This document shows, in pieces, positions 42,627-51,569 of a stretch of DNA of 64,000 nucleotides. The stretch's first letter is position 1; every line of letters begins with the position of its first letter. Source of the DNA: Candidatus Zixiibacteriota bacterium (GTDB lineage: Bacteria; Zixibacteria; MSB-5A5; WJJR01); assembly GCA_036397555.1 (NCBI GenBank), contig DASWIS010000008.1, positions 186,001-250,000 on the forward strand, written 5' to 3'. A model generated the notes under the pieces. The model was not told the DNA's origin, did not search any database, and saw only the letters and a list, made by a program, of their open reading frames with translations. Position numbers and translations under genes: made by a program.

Positions 42627-43874
42627 CTAAGTCGCGAACGGAACGAATTGCACCGTGCCGCCGCGACGCGGTGCGTCCTGATCGGGCGGCAGCACGGCGT
42701 AGCCGTCGGCATCGGTCATCGACTTCAGATCGGAGGAGCGCTGCGAACGGGTCGGCCGCAATCGCCACTGACCGTCCCGTTGCTCGGCGATGACCCGGGG
42801 AAATTCCCAGTGACGGCTCTTGTGAGTGAAGTCGCACTCCGCAATTGCGGGAATCGTCATTGGATCGAGTTGTCGACGTCCCGCCATCCTGGAGAGCGCC
42901 GGTCGCACGAGAAAATCGAAGACGACCATGCACGAGACCGGATTGCCGGGCAAGCCGAAATACGGGACGCCGCGAACCGTGCCGAATGCCTGCGGACGAC
43001 CGGGTTTCATGGGAATGCGATACAGATCGACGCCGCCGATCTCCCGAAACAACAGCTTGACGACATCGAAGTCGCCCGCCGAGACACCTCCGGTCGTCAC
43101 GATGAAATCGCACGCGCGCGCCAATGCAGTCAGCCGTTTTTGCAGAAGACGCGTGTCGTCACGGCAACGCCCCGCATCGTCTGGGATGCACCCCGCCGAT
43201 TCGACCTGCGCCAACAGCGCATAACGATTCGAATCGGGAATGTGTCCGAATGCACGCTTCCTTCCGACTTCGCCGAGTTCGTCACCGGTCGAAAGCACGC
43301 CGACTTTCGGCCGTCGATGAACTTTGACTCTGGTCTGATCCAGCAACGCCAGCATCGCGACCTCCGCGGGTCCCAACATCGACCCTTGCTGCAGGATTCT
43401 CTCGCCTTTGCGAAAGTCGCTGCCGCGCTGGCGCACATCGTTGCCCGGTGCCACCGAGCGGCCGATCGACGCCATACCGTTCCGTTCATGGACCAACTCG
43501 ACGCGTACGACCGCGTCGGCACCCGATGGCAAGGGTGCACCGGTCATGATGCGGAGCGTGGTATGTGGCTGTAGCCCGACTCTGCTTGAGTGTCCCGCGC
43601 CGATCGTGCCGACGATAGCGAGCGCGACGGGTCGCCTGCTTGACGCACTCTCAGTATCGACGGATCGCAGTGCGAATCCGTCCATGGCCGATCTGTCGAA
43701 TGGCGGCTGCGGGCCCGGCGCACGCACATCGATCGCCAGCACCCGTCCCCGCGCCTTCGAAATCGGTATGGACTCGGCGGGTAGCGGCGACACCGAGCGC
43801 AGCACGCGGCGTCGCAACGCCTCCAGCGAGGTCCTTCTGATGCGTGACTGGAAAGTGGAACCTTTCTTATTCAT
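42627..43874 (-). CDS. moeA: Molybdopterin molybdenumtransferase
   Basis: MoeA inserts molybdate into adenylated molybdopterin. The 415-residue protein shows the family blocks PFDRSAMDGFALRS, IMTGAPLPSGADAVVRVE, GVLSTGDEL, TTGGVSAGDFD, MKPGRPQAFG and YFGLPGNPVSCMVVFD. The long N-terminal start (MNKKGSTFQSRIRR) precedes the core. Its start overlaps the mobA stop by eight bases. Together with mobA it shows that the organism makes a molybdenum (bis-MGD) cofactor, so molybdoenzymes must be encoded elsewhere. The M50/HlyD gene follows after 78 bases, possibly on the same transcript. Confidence 0.95.
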   Translation of the reverse strand: MNKKGSTFQSRIRRTSLEALRRRVLRSVSPLPAESIPISKARGRVLAIDVRAPGPQPPFDRSAMDGFALRSVDTESASSRRPVALAIVGTIGAGHSSRVGLQPHTTLRIMTGAPLPSGADAVVRVELVHERNGMASIGRSVAPGNDVRQRGSDFRKGERILQQGSMLGPAEVAMLALLDQTRVKVHRRPKVGVLSTGDELGEVGRKRAFGHIPDSNRYALLAQVESAGCIPDDAGRCRDDTRLLQKRLTALARACDFIVTTGGVSAGDFDVVKLLFREIGGVDLYRIPMKPGRPQAFGTVRGVPYFGLPGNPVSCMVVFDFLVRPALSRMAGRRQLDPMTIPAIAECDFTHKSRHWEFPRVIAEQRDGQWRLRPTRSQRSSDLKSMTDADGYAVLPPDQDAPRRGGTVQFVPFAT

Positions 43875-44472
43875 CGGCCATGAGCACAGAGACGCGTTTC
43901 AAATCATCGGGTGTATTGACATTGATCAGCGAACGGCGCTGCGGATCAACCGCTCCATACTCTGGTCCAGTGATGATCCGCGATCTCACACGCTCGAACA
44001 GTTTGTGCGTTCGGATTTCCCCTGAGTCGATCATCGTGCGCGCGACCGGCGCGCAATCGGCGTGATAATACGCCACGAGGGGCTCAAGGTGCGTGGCGGA
44101 TTGTCCGCAGACCGCCTGAAATCCATCCGCTGAATCGAGCAACAATCTCAGAAACTCCAATGTGACCATCGGATAATCGACTGCGAGCACAAGATGGTGC
44201 GCGCATCCGGATTTCTCCAGCCCCGTGACGATTCCGCCCAGCGGCCCGAGCCCGGGAGGGTCATCGTCGATCCGCCGAGTTGCCGAGCCGGTACCGGGCA
44301 CGTTGACGTTTCCCACCAACAGGACGCATCCGACCAGCGGCGAGAGCGTATTCGCAGCGATCTGCCATAGCGGGCGGCCGCCCAGCTCGAGCAGCGCCTT
44401 GTCGCGTCCCATCCGCTCCGACCGGCCCCCGATCAGCACCAACCCGGCGATTTCTTCCATGCGCCTCGTCAT
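43867..44472 (-). CDS. mobA: Molybdenum cofactor guanylyltransferase
   Basis: MobA joins GMP from GTP to the molybdenum cofactor. The 201-residue protein has the nucleotide-binding start AGLVLIGGRSERMGRDKALLELGG (with LIGGRS-x-RMG-x-DKAL), IDDDPPGLGPLGGIVTGLE for the phosphate chain, and AVDYPMV with the metal aspartate. The C-terminal NVNTPDDL is typical. It overlaps the ClC gene stop by four bases (ATGA) and moeA by eight, so the three are co-translated. Confidence 0.94.
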   Translation of the reverse strand: MTRRMEEIAGLVLIGGRSERMGRDKALLELGGRPLWQIAANTLSPLVGCVLLVGNVNVPGTGSATRRIDDDPPGLGPLGGIVTGLEKSGCAHHLVLAVDYPMVTLEFLRLLLDSADGFQAVCGQSATHLEPLVAYYHADCAPVARTMIDSGEIRTHKLFERVRSRIITGPEYGAVDPQRRSLINVNTPDDLKRVSVLMADE

Positions 44473-46283
44473 GACCGAATCGTCGGATGAAATGTCGGTC
44501 CCATAGGCGCCATGTCTTCGACCAGGCAGCGATTGTAAAACGCCGTGATCGCGCCGCGCGTGACGATGCCGACAATCCGACCCTCGTCTTGGCGATCCAC
44601 GACCGGCACCGCGCCGACTTCATCGGGACGAAACAGATCCCATGCCTCGGTCAAATGGTGATCGGGGTACAGCTTGTATCGGACTGGCCGCATGATGTCG
44701 GAGGCAATGACCAGCGTGTCGATCTCCGGCTTGGCCAGCACGACGCGCAGGTCCTGGAACCCTACAACGCCGACGAGCCGTCCCTGGTCGTCGACGACCA
44801 TGAAATCCGACTGGCCGCTGGATTCCAATTCTCGCAGAATCTCCGGCACGCGCATGGTTTGTAGGATCGTTGCAAAATCCTTCTGCATGACCTCCGAAAC
44901 ATGGTGCCTCGCCAGCACATTGATATCGCGTCCCTGACGCAGGACGATCCCGCGCCGCAGCAGTTTGAGCGTGTAGATCGATTCGGGGGCCATGCGCATC
45001 GCGATCATGGTCGCCACCACGGTGGCCACCATTAACGGCAGGATGATTTGATAATCGCGCGTCATCTCGAAGATGATCATCAACGCGGTCATCGGCGCGT
45101 GCGTGGCGGCCGCTACGACCGCCCCCATGCCCACGGCGGCATACGCCCCCGGCGTCGCGGTGACTGCCGGAAACCAGCCGTGGACCAATTGCCCGAAGCC
45201 GCCGCCGAGGCATGTCCCCATAAACAGCGATGGGGCGAAGATACCGCCCGAGTTCCCGGATCCGAGGGTCAGGGTCGTGGCAATCATTTTGGCAACAACC
45301 AACACAGCCAGAAGCCAAAGCACGCCCTCGCCCGCCAGCACCTGTGTTATCGTCTGATAACCATCGGCGAAGACTTGCGGGAACGACAGCCCCAGCAGTC
45401 CAAGCAGCAGCCCGCCGGCGGCCGGCTTGAGGACTCCTGGTATGGGCAGTTTTTCGAAGAGGTCCTCTCCTTTGTAGAGTATCCTGACAAATGCCCGGGC
45501 GGTGAATGCCGCCAGCACGCCCAAAAGCGCGTACAGCGGAATCTCCCAGGCCGAAACGAGCGCGTATTTCGGCATCGAGAAGGCCGGGTTGTTGCCCAGC
45601 AACGCGTGCGAGACGACCGAGGACACCACCGAGGCGATGATCACCGGGGCGAATGCGCCGATGCCGAAGTCGCCCAGAATGACCTCCAGCGAAAACAGCA
45701 CGCCCGCGATCGGCGCGTTGAACACCGACGCGATCCCGCCGGCCGCGCCGCAGCCAACGAGGATCTTCACCAAGTCCGCCGACATCCGGAACCGCTGGCC
45801 GATCATCGACCCGATCGCCGACCCGATCTGGACGATGGGACCTTCGCGTCCCGCCGATCCTCCCGAGCCGATGCAGATTGCCGACGCGACCCCCTTGGCG
45901 GCGGCGACCCGCGGACGGATCAGCCCGCCGCGCCGTGCGACCGCATCCATGACTTCAGGAACACCGTGGCCGCGCGCTTCACGGGCGAAGTAGTACACAA
46001 TCGGACCGACCAATAGCCCGCCGACCAACGGTACGATCGGGACCCAGAAGCGCCAGTCGAAAGGGACCGTCTTTGTGAGCAGCTCGCGGCTGTAGCCGAA
46101 GAAAAACTCGCGCGAGGTCTCCACCAGCCAGATGAAGATCGAAGCGCCCACTCCGGTCATCAGACCGACCAGCACCGCCAAGGCGATCAGGGCCGTTGGT
46201 CCGGTCGGACGCCACCAGTGCCGCGACCAGGGCAACAGCCATTTGGGATCGACCGGCAGCTTGTCGGAGATGGAAAAGTTCAA
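44469..46283 (-). CDS. ClC family chloride channel/transporter with CBS domains
   Basis: The product has about 604 residues. The chosen start is a TTG at 46283, seven bases after GAGG; an upstream TTG at 46322 adds 13 residues. The anion selectivity filter motifs are GSGGSAGREGPIVQIGS and GSGNSGGIFAPSLFMGTCLG. The first block usually begins GSGIP in transporters, and the gating-glutamate position is the Glu in GREGP. About ten membrane helices precede a C-terminal pair of CBS domains (VSEVMQKDFATILQTMRVPE and IMRPVRYKLYPDHHL), which bind adenine nucleotides. Whether it is a channel or a proton antiporter is open. Coupled to mobA-moeA, with no obvious functional tie. Confidence 0.9.
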   Translation of the reverse strand: MNFSISDKLPVDPKWLLPWSRHWWRPTGPTALIALAVLVGLMTGVGASIFIWLVETSREFFFGYSRELLTKTVPFDWRFWVPIVPLVGGLLVGPIVYYFAREARGHGVPEVMDAVARRGGLIRPRVAAAKGVASAICIGSGGSAGREGPIVQIGSAIGSMIGQRFRMSADLVKILVGCGAAGGIASVFNAPIAGVLFSLEVILGDFGIGAFAPVIIASVVSSVVSHALLGNNPAFSMPKYALVSAWEIPLYALLGVLAAFTARAFVRILYKGEDLFEKLPIPGVLKPAAGGLLLGLLGLSFPQVFADGYQTITQVLAGEGVLWLLAVLVVAKMIATTLTLGSGNSGGIFAPSLFMGTCLGGGFGQLVHGWFPAVTATPGAYAAVGMGAVVAAATHAPMTALMIIFEMTRDYQIILPLMVATVVATMIAMRMAPESIYTLKLLRRGIVLRQGRDINVLARHHVSEVMQKDFATILQTMRVPEILRELESSGQSDFMVVDDQGRLVGVVGFQDLRVVLAKPEIDTLVIASDIMRPVRYKLYPDHHLTEAWDLFRPDEVGAVPVVDRQDEGRIVGIVTRGAITAFYNRCLVEDMAPMGPTFHPTIRS

Positions 46284-46361
46284 CGGTCGGCCTCGCGCAG
46301 GTATGACACGCCGGGCTCCCAATCTAATCCCGACGATGGGCGCTACAAGCCGGTTTTTGAA

Positions 46362-47171
46362 CTATGAGTGTGACTGTTGTGCGATCAACGCAGGAGACGG
46401 GGCTTCCCGTTCGCTGAGGGTTCTGACCTGGCCGGCGAATTCGCGGATTTCGGCGATGTCCAGCGCCTCGGTGAGCACGAGCTTTTTGTCTTCGCTATCA
46501 GGTGTCACGTTCTTGAGGATTCCCCACGGAGCAAAGATGCCAGAGCGTCCCTGCAAGCGACCCCCGAAAATCGTGCCGATGCCGCAGGTCTTGACCACGT
46601 ACGCCGATGCGCGCCGTGCGCCGGCCACGAAGATTTCCTGATCACGCTTCTGCTTGGCAAAGACCGTGTCCCCCGTCCGATACGGCGAGACCGTCGGCGC
46701 GAAGATCATGTCGGCGCCCATCTCGGCCATGGCGGCAAACGAGTCGCCGGTCAGCACATCGGCACAGATAAGCACGCCGATTCGCAGACCGCGCACATCA
46801 AACGTCTTGTACTCGTCGCCGGGGATGATCCCGCGCCGCTTCTCGTGATCGGTCGGATTCATCTTCTGATAGAATCCCACCGGCTCGCCACTGTCGAATA
46901 CCGTCGCGATGTTGGCGAATCCGCCTTCGGCCGGGTGCGCGATCGTGCCGCCGATCAGCACACATTGCAAATCGCGCGATACTTGGGAATAGAAGTCGAG
47001 CTGTTGCCGGATGGAGTCGGTCCCGTCGCGATGGCTCTCCGCGTCGCGACGGACCGCGAAGTACTCCGGAAGGCAGATGAAGTCCGGCTTGCGGCGAAAT
47101 AGGTACAGCAAATCCTCGAGTCCGAGCGGGACTCCGACTGGGAACTGCAAGGCGGCGACTGAAACGACCAT
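46362..47171 (-). CDS. Carbon-nitrogen hydrolase (nitrilase superfamily)
   Basis: The 269-residue protein has the catalytic triad of the nitrilase superfamily: Glu in FICLPEYFAV, Lys in YQKMNPTDHEK and Cys in IGVLICADVLTGD. Members hydrolyse amides or nitriles (aliphatic amidases, carbamoylputrescine amidohydrolase, omega-amidase). The particular substrate is not evident. Cytoplasmic, with no signal peptide. It lies between the ClC operon and the dehydrogenase gene, separated from both by more than 75 bases, so it may have its own promoter. Confidence 0.9.
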   Translation of the reverse strand: MVVSVAALQFPVGVPLGLEDLLYLFRRKPDFICLPEYFAVRRDAESHRDGTDSIRQQLDFYSQVSRDLQCVLIGGTIAHPAEGGFANIATVFDSGEPVGFYQKMNPTDHEKRRGIIPGDEYKTFDVRGLRIGVLICADVLTGDSFAAMAEMGADMIFAPTVSPYRTGDTVFAKQKRDQEIFVAGARRASAYVVKTCGIGTIFGGRLQGRSGIFAPWGILKNVTPDSEDKKLVLTEALDIAEIREFAGQVRTLSEREAPSPALIAQQSHS

Positions 47172-47392
47172 GGATGTCTCTGTCGACGGTGAGGTCTCTT
47201 CCTTACACGTTGGAGCACTTCGCGAGTTTCACGGGCCCCAGAGATATACGATGGCGGCTTGACGCGGTGTGAAGATTCTGCGAGAGAATGAGTTGTAGAG
47301 TGACCAGCGGACTTCGGATTTGCAGGGACGGCTCAGCCCACCGATCCCGCAAATGATGGGCGGAGGCCCGAATACGGGACCTGCGACCCACC

Positions 47393-48460
47393 CTACGATA
47401 CAATCGTCTCGCAGACCAAATCCCCGATCTGCGAAGTCGAGAGCCCTGAATCGGCGCCCAGCGAGGGAATCTTGCGGGTGACGAGCAATTGCTCGATCGC
47501 ATGCTCGATCTTTTGCGCCGCCTTCGCCTCACCCAGATAATCGAGCATCATGGCGCCCGCGGCGATTGCGCCCAGTGGGTTCGCCACGTTTTTGCCTTTG
47601 TACCTGGGCGCGGAGCCGTGGATCGGCTCGAACATCGAGATTTGTCCGGGATGAATGTTGCCCGATGCGGCGATTCCCATGCCACCCTGCACCATCGCTC
47701 CTAAATCGGTGAGGATGTCGCCGAAGATATTGGAGACCACCACCACGTCGAACCACTCCGGATTTTTGATCATCCACATGCAGGCAGCGTCGATGTAGGC
47801 GTGGTCCTGTTCGATGTCGGGGTATTCCGCGCCGACCTCGGCGAATGTCCGGGTCCAGATGTCCATGGCGCGGATGGCATTGGCCTTGTCCACCAACGTG
47901 ACTTTTTTCTGCTTGGCGCGTTTGCGCGCGGTCTCGAAGGCATAGCGGATCACCCGCTCACATCCCTTGCGCGTGAAGATCATCTCGGCGACCGCGACCT
48001 CGTCGGGCGTGCCTCGCTTGAGAATGCCGCCCAGTCCGGCATAGAGATCCTCGGTGTTTTCACGCACGACGACGATGTCGACGTCGGCGGGTGTTTTGCC
48101 TTTGATGGGGCAGAGATGCTCGGCATAGAGCTTGATCGGCCGCAGGTTGACATACAAGTCGTAACCAAAGCGCATCCCCATGATAATCGGCCGCTCGACC
48201 AGCCCCGGTTCGACCCGCGGATCGCCGATCGCGCCGAGCAGGACCGCGTCCTTGGTCGTGCGGATGCGTTCGCGGAGATCGTCGGGGAAGAGCTCGCCGG
48301 TCGCGAGGTAATGATCGGTCCCGTGCGGGAATTCCTCAAACTCGACAGCGAACCCTCCGGCCTTCGCAACCGCACGAACGACCTTGACTGCCTCGGCGGT
48401 GACTTCGGGGCCGATGCCGTCTCCACCTATGACAGCAATGCGGTGAGGTATGGGGATCAT
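47393..48460 (-). CDS. Isopropylmalate/isocitrate dehydrogenase family protein
   Basis: This 355-residue beta-decarboxylating dehydrogenase has [19 protein letters not shown] at the start, [16 protein letters not shown] in the middle, the metal site in [20 protein letters not shown], and [18 protein letters not shown] at the NAD pocket. In this family the substrate may be 3-isopropylmalate, homoisocitrate, isocitrate or tartrate. The [20 protein letters not shown] segment is common in LeuB-like and homoisocitrate-type members. The LeuA-like gene at 51570 makes leucine or a related chain-extension pathway plausible. The ATG at 48460 overlaps the upstream stop by one base (TGATG). Confidence 0.88.
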   Translation of the reverse strand: MIPIPHRIAVIGGDGIGPEVTAEAVKVVRAVAKAGGFAVEFEEFPHGTDHYLATGELFPDDLRERIRTTKDAVLLGAIGDPRVEPGLVERPIIMGMRFGYDLYVNLRPIKLYAEHLCPIKGKTPADVDIVVVRENTEDLYAGLGGILKRGTPDEVAVAEMIFTRKGCERVIRYAFETARKRAKQKKVTLVDKANAIRAMDIWTRTFAEVGAEYPDIEQDHAYIDAACMWMIKNPEWFDVVVVSNIFGDILTDLGAMVQGGMGIAASGNIHPGQISMFEPIHGSAPRYKGKNVANPLGAIAAGAMMLDYLGEAKAAQKIEHAIEQLLVTRKIPSLGADSGLSTSQIGDLVCETIVS

Positions 48461-48840
48461 CACTCAGTGGGATGAGTGACCTTCGGAGTGATTCCGTAGG
48501 TTTCCTCAACGCATTTCATTAATGATTTCATATAGTAATTGTGAACTGCTTCGAATTCGGCCACGAAACGATCGACTACCCCCTCAGGATCGGACAGAAT
48601 CAGCCTCATAATGGAGCCGCGCCTCGAATCGAGCGACCGTATTTCCACACCAAGAATCCGTTCCCTCGGGGCCATTATTTCAAAGTCCGCTCCACGGTAA
48701 TTACTGTCCTCATCCACGAAGTGAATGAGTAGTCCGCTGGGTTGGTACTCAATTGTAGCCATGATCTGTCCCGTGGCCGGGAGGTCAGGGATGTCAGTGT
48801 CCAAAAGCCGGAATCTCGGTTTTGACGATTGAACAGTCAT
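48460..48840 (-). CDS. Hypothetical protein
   Basis: The product has 126 residues, coupled by a one-base overlap to the dehydrogenase gene downstream. The sequence is soluble and mixed alpha/beta (PSGLLIHFVDEDSNYRGA, GVEIRSLDSRRGSIMRL) with a helical C-terminus (DRFVAEFEAVHNYYMK). No motif or signal peptide is seen. The codon usage is slightly less GC-rich than its neighbours. I do not recognise the family. The RAYT element begins about 50 bases upstream of its start. Confidence 0.6.
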   Translation of the reverse strand: MTVQSSKPRFRLLDTDIPDLPATGQIMATIEYQPSGLLIHFVDEDSNYRGADFEIMAPRERILGVEIRSLDSRRGSIMRLILSDPEGVVDRFVAEFEAVHNYYMKSLMKCVEETYGITPKVTHPTE

Positions 48841-48888
48841 CGTGACATCCTGGCTGAGGTTAGCTCGACTTTGTGCCCCAGCGGCTCC

Positions 48889-48918
48889 GTGGCCCTGACG
48901 CCCTCGTCAGGGCTTGCA
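48889..48918. repeat. Left REP-like inverted repeat of the RAYT element
   Basis: This 30-base sequence is the exact reverse complement of 49539-49568. It contains its own small hairpin (CCCTGAC/GTCAGGG with a six-base loop), which is the hallmark of REP sequences. It overlaps the last codons and the stop of the transposase gene. Confidence 0.9.
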
Positions 48919-49479
48919 AAGCTCAGTATCGATCAACCGAGCAGCTTCTGCAACAATATCGATGACCAATGGAACATCTGAATGTCCTGCGCGCGACCTT
49001 GCGCTCGACCAAGTCCAATCCGTTGGTTCCGCCACCAGTCCGAGCCGCACCGGATTCCATTCAATATAGTCCATTGCATTGGCAATCGCATCCCAGTCAG
49101 TCAGGTTGCGGTCGTGTCCGCCTCCGGCTTGCCACAGTCGATGCACAACACGTTTGCCCTGCCGTGCCAGCATCAGTCGAAGACGCTGTTGCGCCGTTTC
49201 CTTCCACTCATGCACGAAATGATGTGCGACGGGGCTCTTGATGCGATTCAGGATTCTTGGGATCGAGTACACGTCGCTTCCGGGATGAACGAGGAGATGC
49301 ACATGGTCGGGCATTAAGACGTACGCCCAGAGCGTGAAGTTTTCGAGACGTCTGGTCAGGTCGATTGAGTCGGCAAGATGGCGACGCACTTTGTCGTCGG
49401 TGAGGAACTGGTGTTTGTGAAAGCACGAGAAGGTCAGCAGATGAGCGTGGCCGGGAATGTTGTAGCTGCGACGGGGCAT
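48907..49479 (-). CDS. REP-associated tyrosine transposase (RAYT, IS200-like Y1)
   Basis: The protein has 190 residues from ATG 49479 (MPRRSYNIPGHAH). The HUH metal motif is MPDHVHLLVHP, and the catalytic tyrosine is in the conserved DYIEWNPVRLGLV helix. RAYTs are single-copy domesticated relatives of IS200/IS605 transposases that recognise REP hairpins. Here the gene lies between two perfect 30-base inverted REPs, the typical REP-RAYT-REP layout, and its stop codon falls inside the left REP. The protein looks intact. Confidence 0.92.
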   Translation of the reverse strand: MPRRSYNIPGHAHLLTFSCFHKHQFLTDDKVRRHLADSIDLTRRLENFTLWAYVLMPDHVHLLVHPGSDVYSIPRILNRIKSPVAHHFVHEWKETAQQRLRLMLARQGKRVVHRLWQAGGGHDRNLTDWDAIANAMDYIEWNPVRLGLVAEPTDWTWSSARSRAGHSDVPLVIDIVAEAARLIDTELCKP

Positions 49480-49538
49480 TGTGCTCGCAAGGTCTGAGAT
49501 GACTACGGGTAGGGTCAATCATCTTTCGGAGTGGCCCA

Positions 49539-49568
49539 TGCAAGCCCTGACGAGGGCGTCAGGGCCAC
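49539..49568. repeat. Right REP-like inverted repeat of the RAYT element
   Basis: This is the exact inverse of 48889-48918 over 30 bases, with no match beyond it on either side. It lies 60 bases upstream of the transposase start and 10 bases beyond the original end of the neighbouring frameshifted gene. Confidence 0.9.
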
Positions 49569-49578
49569 AAGTACAGAT

Positions 49579-49961
49579 TCACGTCGCCGTCTCTTCGGGG
49601 GGCAACCCCAGCCACGCCCGCGCTTCAGCCATCGTACGAAGACGCAAAACTCGTCTTTGGGATCGATGCGGCCCAGTTCGAACATCCGTGCCATGCCGTA
49701 GACCAGATCCTTCGGCGCGACCAATGCGCGTTTGGCGCCTTCACTCCATGGATTTCCTGCAATGACCGCCCTGACGCCCTGCGTTGTGACCTTGACCTCG
49801 GTGGTCGAACGAAAATCGAGGAGTTGGAGCATGTTTGGATGGAAATCCGGGTCGTCGGTGAGTGAACGCTGGTGCGCGACGAGGTCGCCGTCGGTGATTG
49901 CGCCGGATGCGACCGAGTAGGCGATTCCCTGCGTTGTATCGACCTCATATGACCAAGGCAT
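49579..49961 (-). pseudogene. STAS-like hypothetical protein, frameshifted near its C-terminus
   Basis: The frame from ATG 49961 (MPWSYEVDTTQGIAYSV) reads a small STAS/SpoIIAA-like domain (DFHPNMLQLLDFRSTTEV, AVIAGNPWSEGAKRALV, GMARMFELGR). After DEFCVF at about 49637 it runs into basic residues and through the REP. One base earlier or later the expected ending appears, MAEARAWLGLPPEETAT with a stop at 49579-49581, in the style of the family end VFRTMAEARAWLGL. A single missing C in GTCTTC(C)GTACG explains it. Either the gene is broken or the assembly has a one-base error. The intact protein would have about 127 residues. Confidence 0.75.
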
Positions 49962-50128
49962 GGGCTCAGTCCAAAGCGTAGCTGGCACAATGAATCGCAC
50001 TCATCTGACAGTGTCCAACGATTTGTGGGTCGAGTGGTCTGCCGGGATGGATTGATCGATCTTGACGCTTCCACGTCGTTGATCTTGATTCTGCACATCC
50101 CCAGACGGGGCATTCGGAGGGAACCGAT

Positions 50129-50815
50129 ATGTTCTGCTCACATTGCGGTGCGCAGATTGAAGCCGGAGCGTCAACATGCGGGATGTGCGGCAAATCGGTG
50201 GCGAGCGTGGGCGCGGCCGCCGGACGTGCCGCCGAACAGGCGCAGGCCGCCTCGCGCGACGCGATGCGCGTCTTGGGACGGCTCGCGGTCAATCCGGTCG
50301 GCACACTGGCGCAGTCGTACAACGAGCTGGGCGACAAGCGTGCGTTCGGCGCGGGAATCGCGTTCGGCGTCATCTTTGTGATCGCGATGACCATCGGGAC
50401 GCTGCTGTTCGTCCGTCGGGTCTGGCTTCTCAGTCCCGAACTGATCGATTACTTCGGAGTGCCGCTGGGCGGTGCGGCTGCCTATCTCGCCACATTTGTC
50501 ACGCTGCTGATCGTGCGCAAGGTCGGATCGGGGGGCGCCTCGCGGCCGGGATTCGGCGGAGACGCATTTGTCGCGGGGGCGGCGACCATGCCGGTCGCGG
50601 TGATGTCCTTGTTGGCCGGGTTGTTGGGAATGGGCAATTTCGAGGTGATGGCGCTGATGTGGGTCTTCGTCGCGTCGTACTGCGTGCTCATTCTCTACAC
50701 CGGCTGTACGAAGATCAGCGGCCTCTCCGATGGCGCAGCGGCGGTCTCGGTGCCGATCGTGCTGCTCATCTCGACTTGGCTGACCAAGATCGTGCTGACA
50801 GCGATCATCTTCTGA
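50129..50815 (+). CDS. Zinc-ribbon integral membrane protein (YIP1-like)
   Basis: The product has 228 residues from an ATG seven bases after GGAGGG. The N-terminal CSHCGAQIEAGASTCGMCGK is a zinc ribbon. A short Ala/Gln-rich linker and about five membrane helices follow (for example FGAGIAFGVIFVIAMTIGTLLF and AVSVPIVLLISTWLTKIVL). The topology resembles YIP1-family or DUF membrane proteins, whose roles in bacteria are unknown. It lies convergent to the porin-like gene, 8 bases from its end, and has no operon partner. Confidence 0.8.
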   Translation: MFCSHCGAQIEAGASTCGMCGKSVASVGAAAGRAAEQAQAASRDAMRVLGRLAVNPVGTLAQSYNELGDKRAFGAGIAFGVIFVIAMTIGTLLFVRRVWLLSPELIDYFGVPLGGAAAYLATFVTLLIVRKVGSGGASRPGFGGDAFVAGAATMPVAVMSLLAGLLGMGNFEVMALMWVFVASYCVLILYTGCTKISGLSDGAAAVSVPIVLLISTWLTKIVLTAIIF

Positions 50816-50823
50816 GTCCGGTC

Positions 50824-51507
50824 TCAGATCGGCAGCGACAAGACATATCCGCCCGTCACACGCAGCGTGGTCCTGTCGCCGGAGTAGGTCGTGATGTCGT
50901 CGCTGAAGGTCACCGCTGGTGTCAGATACAAGTCGCCCAGCGGATGCAGCATCCGTGTGGCCGTCGCCGAGATTGTCCAGGCAAATGAATTCCTGCTGAA
51001 ATCGTCCTTAAACCCAAATACCGATTCGCGGTTGCGGTCGGCGGTCGAGTATTCGACACCGGCCCGGCCGATGATGCCGATCACCAACGGCAGAGCAATC
51101 GATTTGTACAACCAGACGCCCAGTCCGAACGTCTTATCGCGATCACCATCGAGCAACCCGGGGTTCCCCTCTTCGTTCTTGTTCAATTGCAGAAAGCCCG
51201 ACAGCGCCAGCCCCGGCCGCACAGCACCCGGTGAGAACACATGGATTGCCACTCGTCCGATGACAGACTTGTCATCCATGTCGAGAAAGTCGTCTTCGTC
51301 ATAGCCGAGGTTCAGATACTCGACGCCGACGTCGACTCGTCCGAAGAACGACGCCCCGATCTGCCACGACGTGCCGTCGCAGGCGGAATTGGATATGTAC
51401 GATCCGGCGACCGTGACCGCGGTTTTGCCCTTCTCCGGGATGATGGGCTGGGCGATTGCCTGTGTACTGACAAAAATGGCAGCGGCTACACAAACAAAAA
51501 CCCTCAC
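50824..51507 (-). CDS. Outer-membrane beta-barrel protein (porin-like)
   Basis: The product has 227 residues if started at GTG 51507, giving the signal peptide MRVFVCVAAAIFVSTQAIAQ. The remainder alternates short polar and hydrophobic strands (GKTAVTVAGSYISNSACDGT, GASFFGRVDVGVEYLNLGY) and ends in a strand (TLRVTGGYVLSLPI), as outer-membrane barrels do. No specific family is recognised. The frame stays open upstream to 51597 through a palindromic repeat, which supplies GGGAGAG as the apparent ribosome binding site. The upstream extension encodes a non-signal stretch and is not used here. Confidence 0.7.
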   Translation of the reverse strand: MRVFVCVAAAIFVSTQAIAQPIIPEKGKTAVTVAGSYISNSACDGTSWQIGASFFGRVDVGVEYLNLGYDEDDFLDMDDKSVIGRVAIHVFSPGAVRPGLALSGFLQLNKNEEGNPGLLDGDRDKTFGLGVWLYKSIALPLVIGIIGRAGVEYSTADRNRESVFGFKDDFSRNSFAWTISATATRMLHPLGDLYLTPAVTFSDDITTYSGDRTTLRVTGGYVLSLPI

Positions 51508-51544
51508 CCGAACACTCTCCCACGGGGAGAGGGATGGGGTGAGG
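51501..51544. repeat. Palindromic repeat at the porin-like gene start
   Basis: CCCTCACCC and CTCTCCC on one side mirror GGGAGAG and GGGGTGAGG on the other, a common intergenic palindrome in many proteobacterial and candidate-phylum genomes. It overlaps the start codon region of the porin-like gene. Confidence 0.75.
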
Positions 51545-51569
51545 CAGTCGGAGGCGCGAGAGCGGTTCA

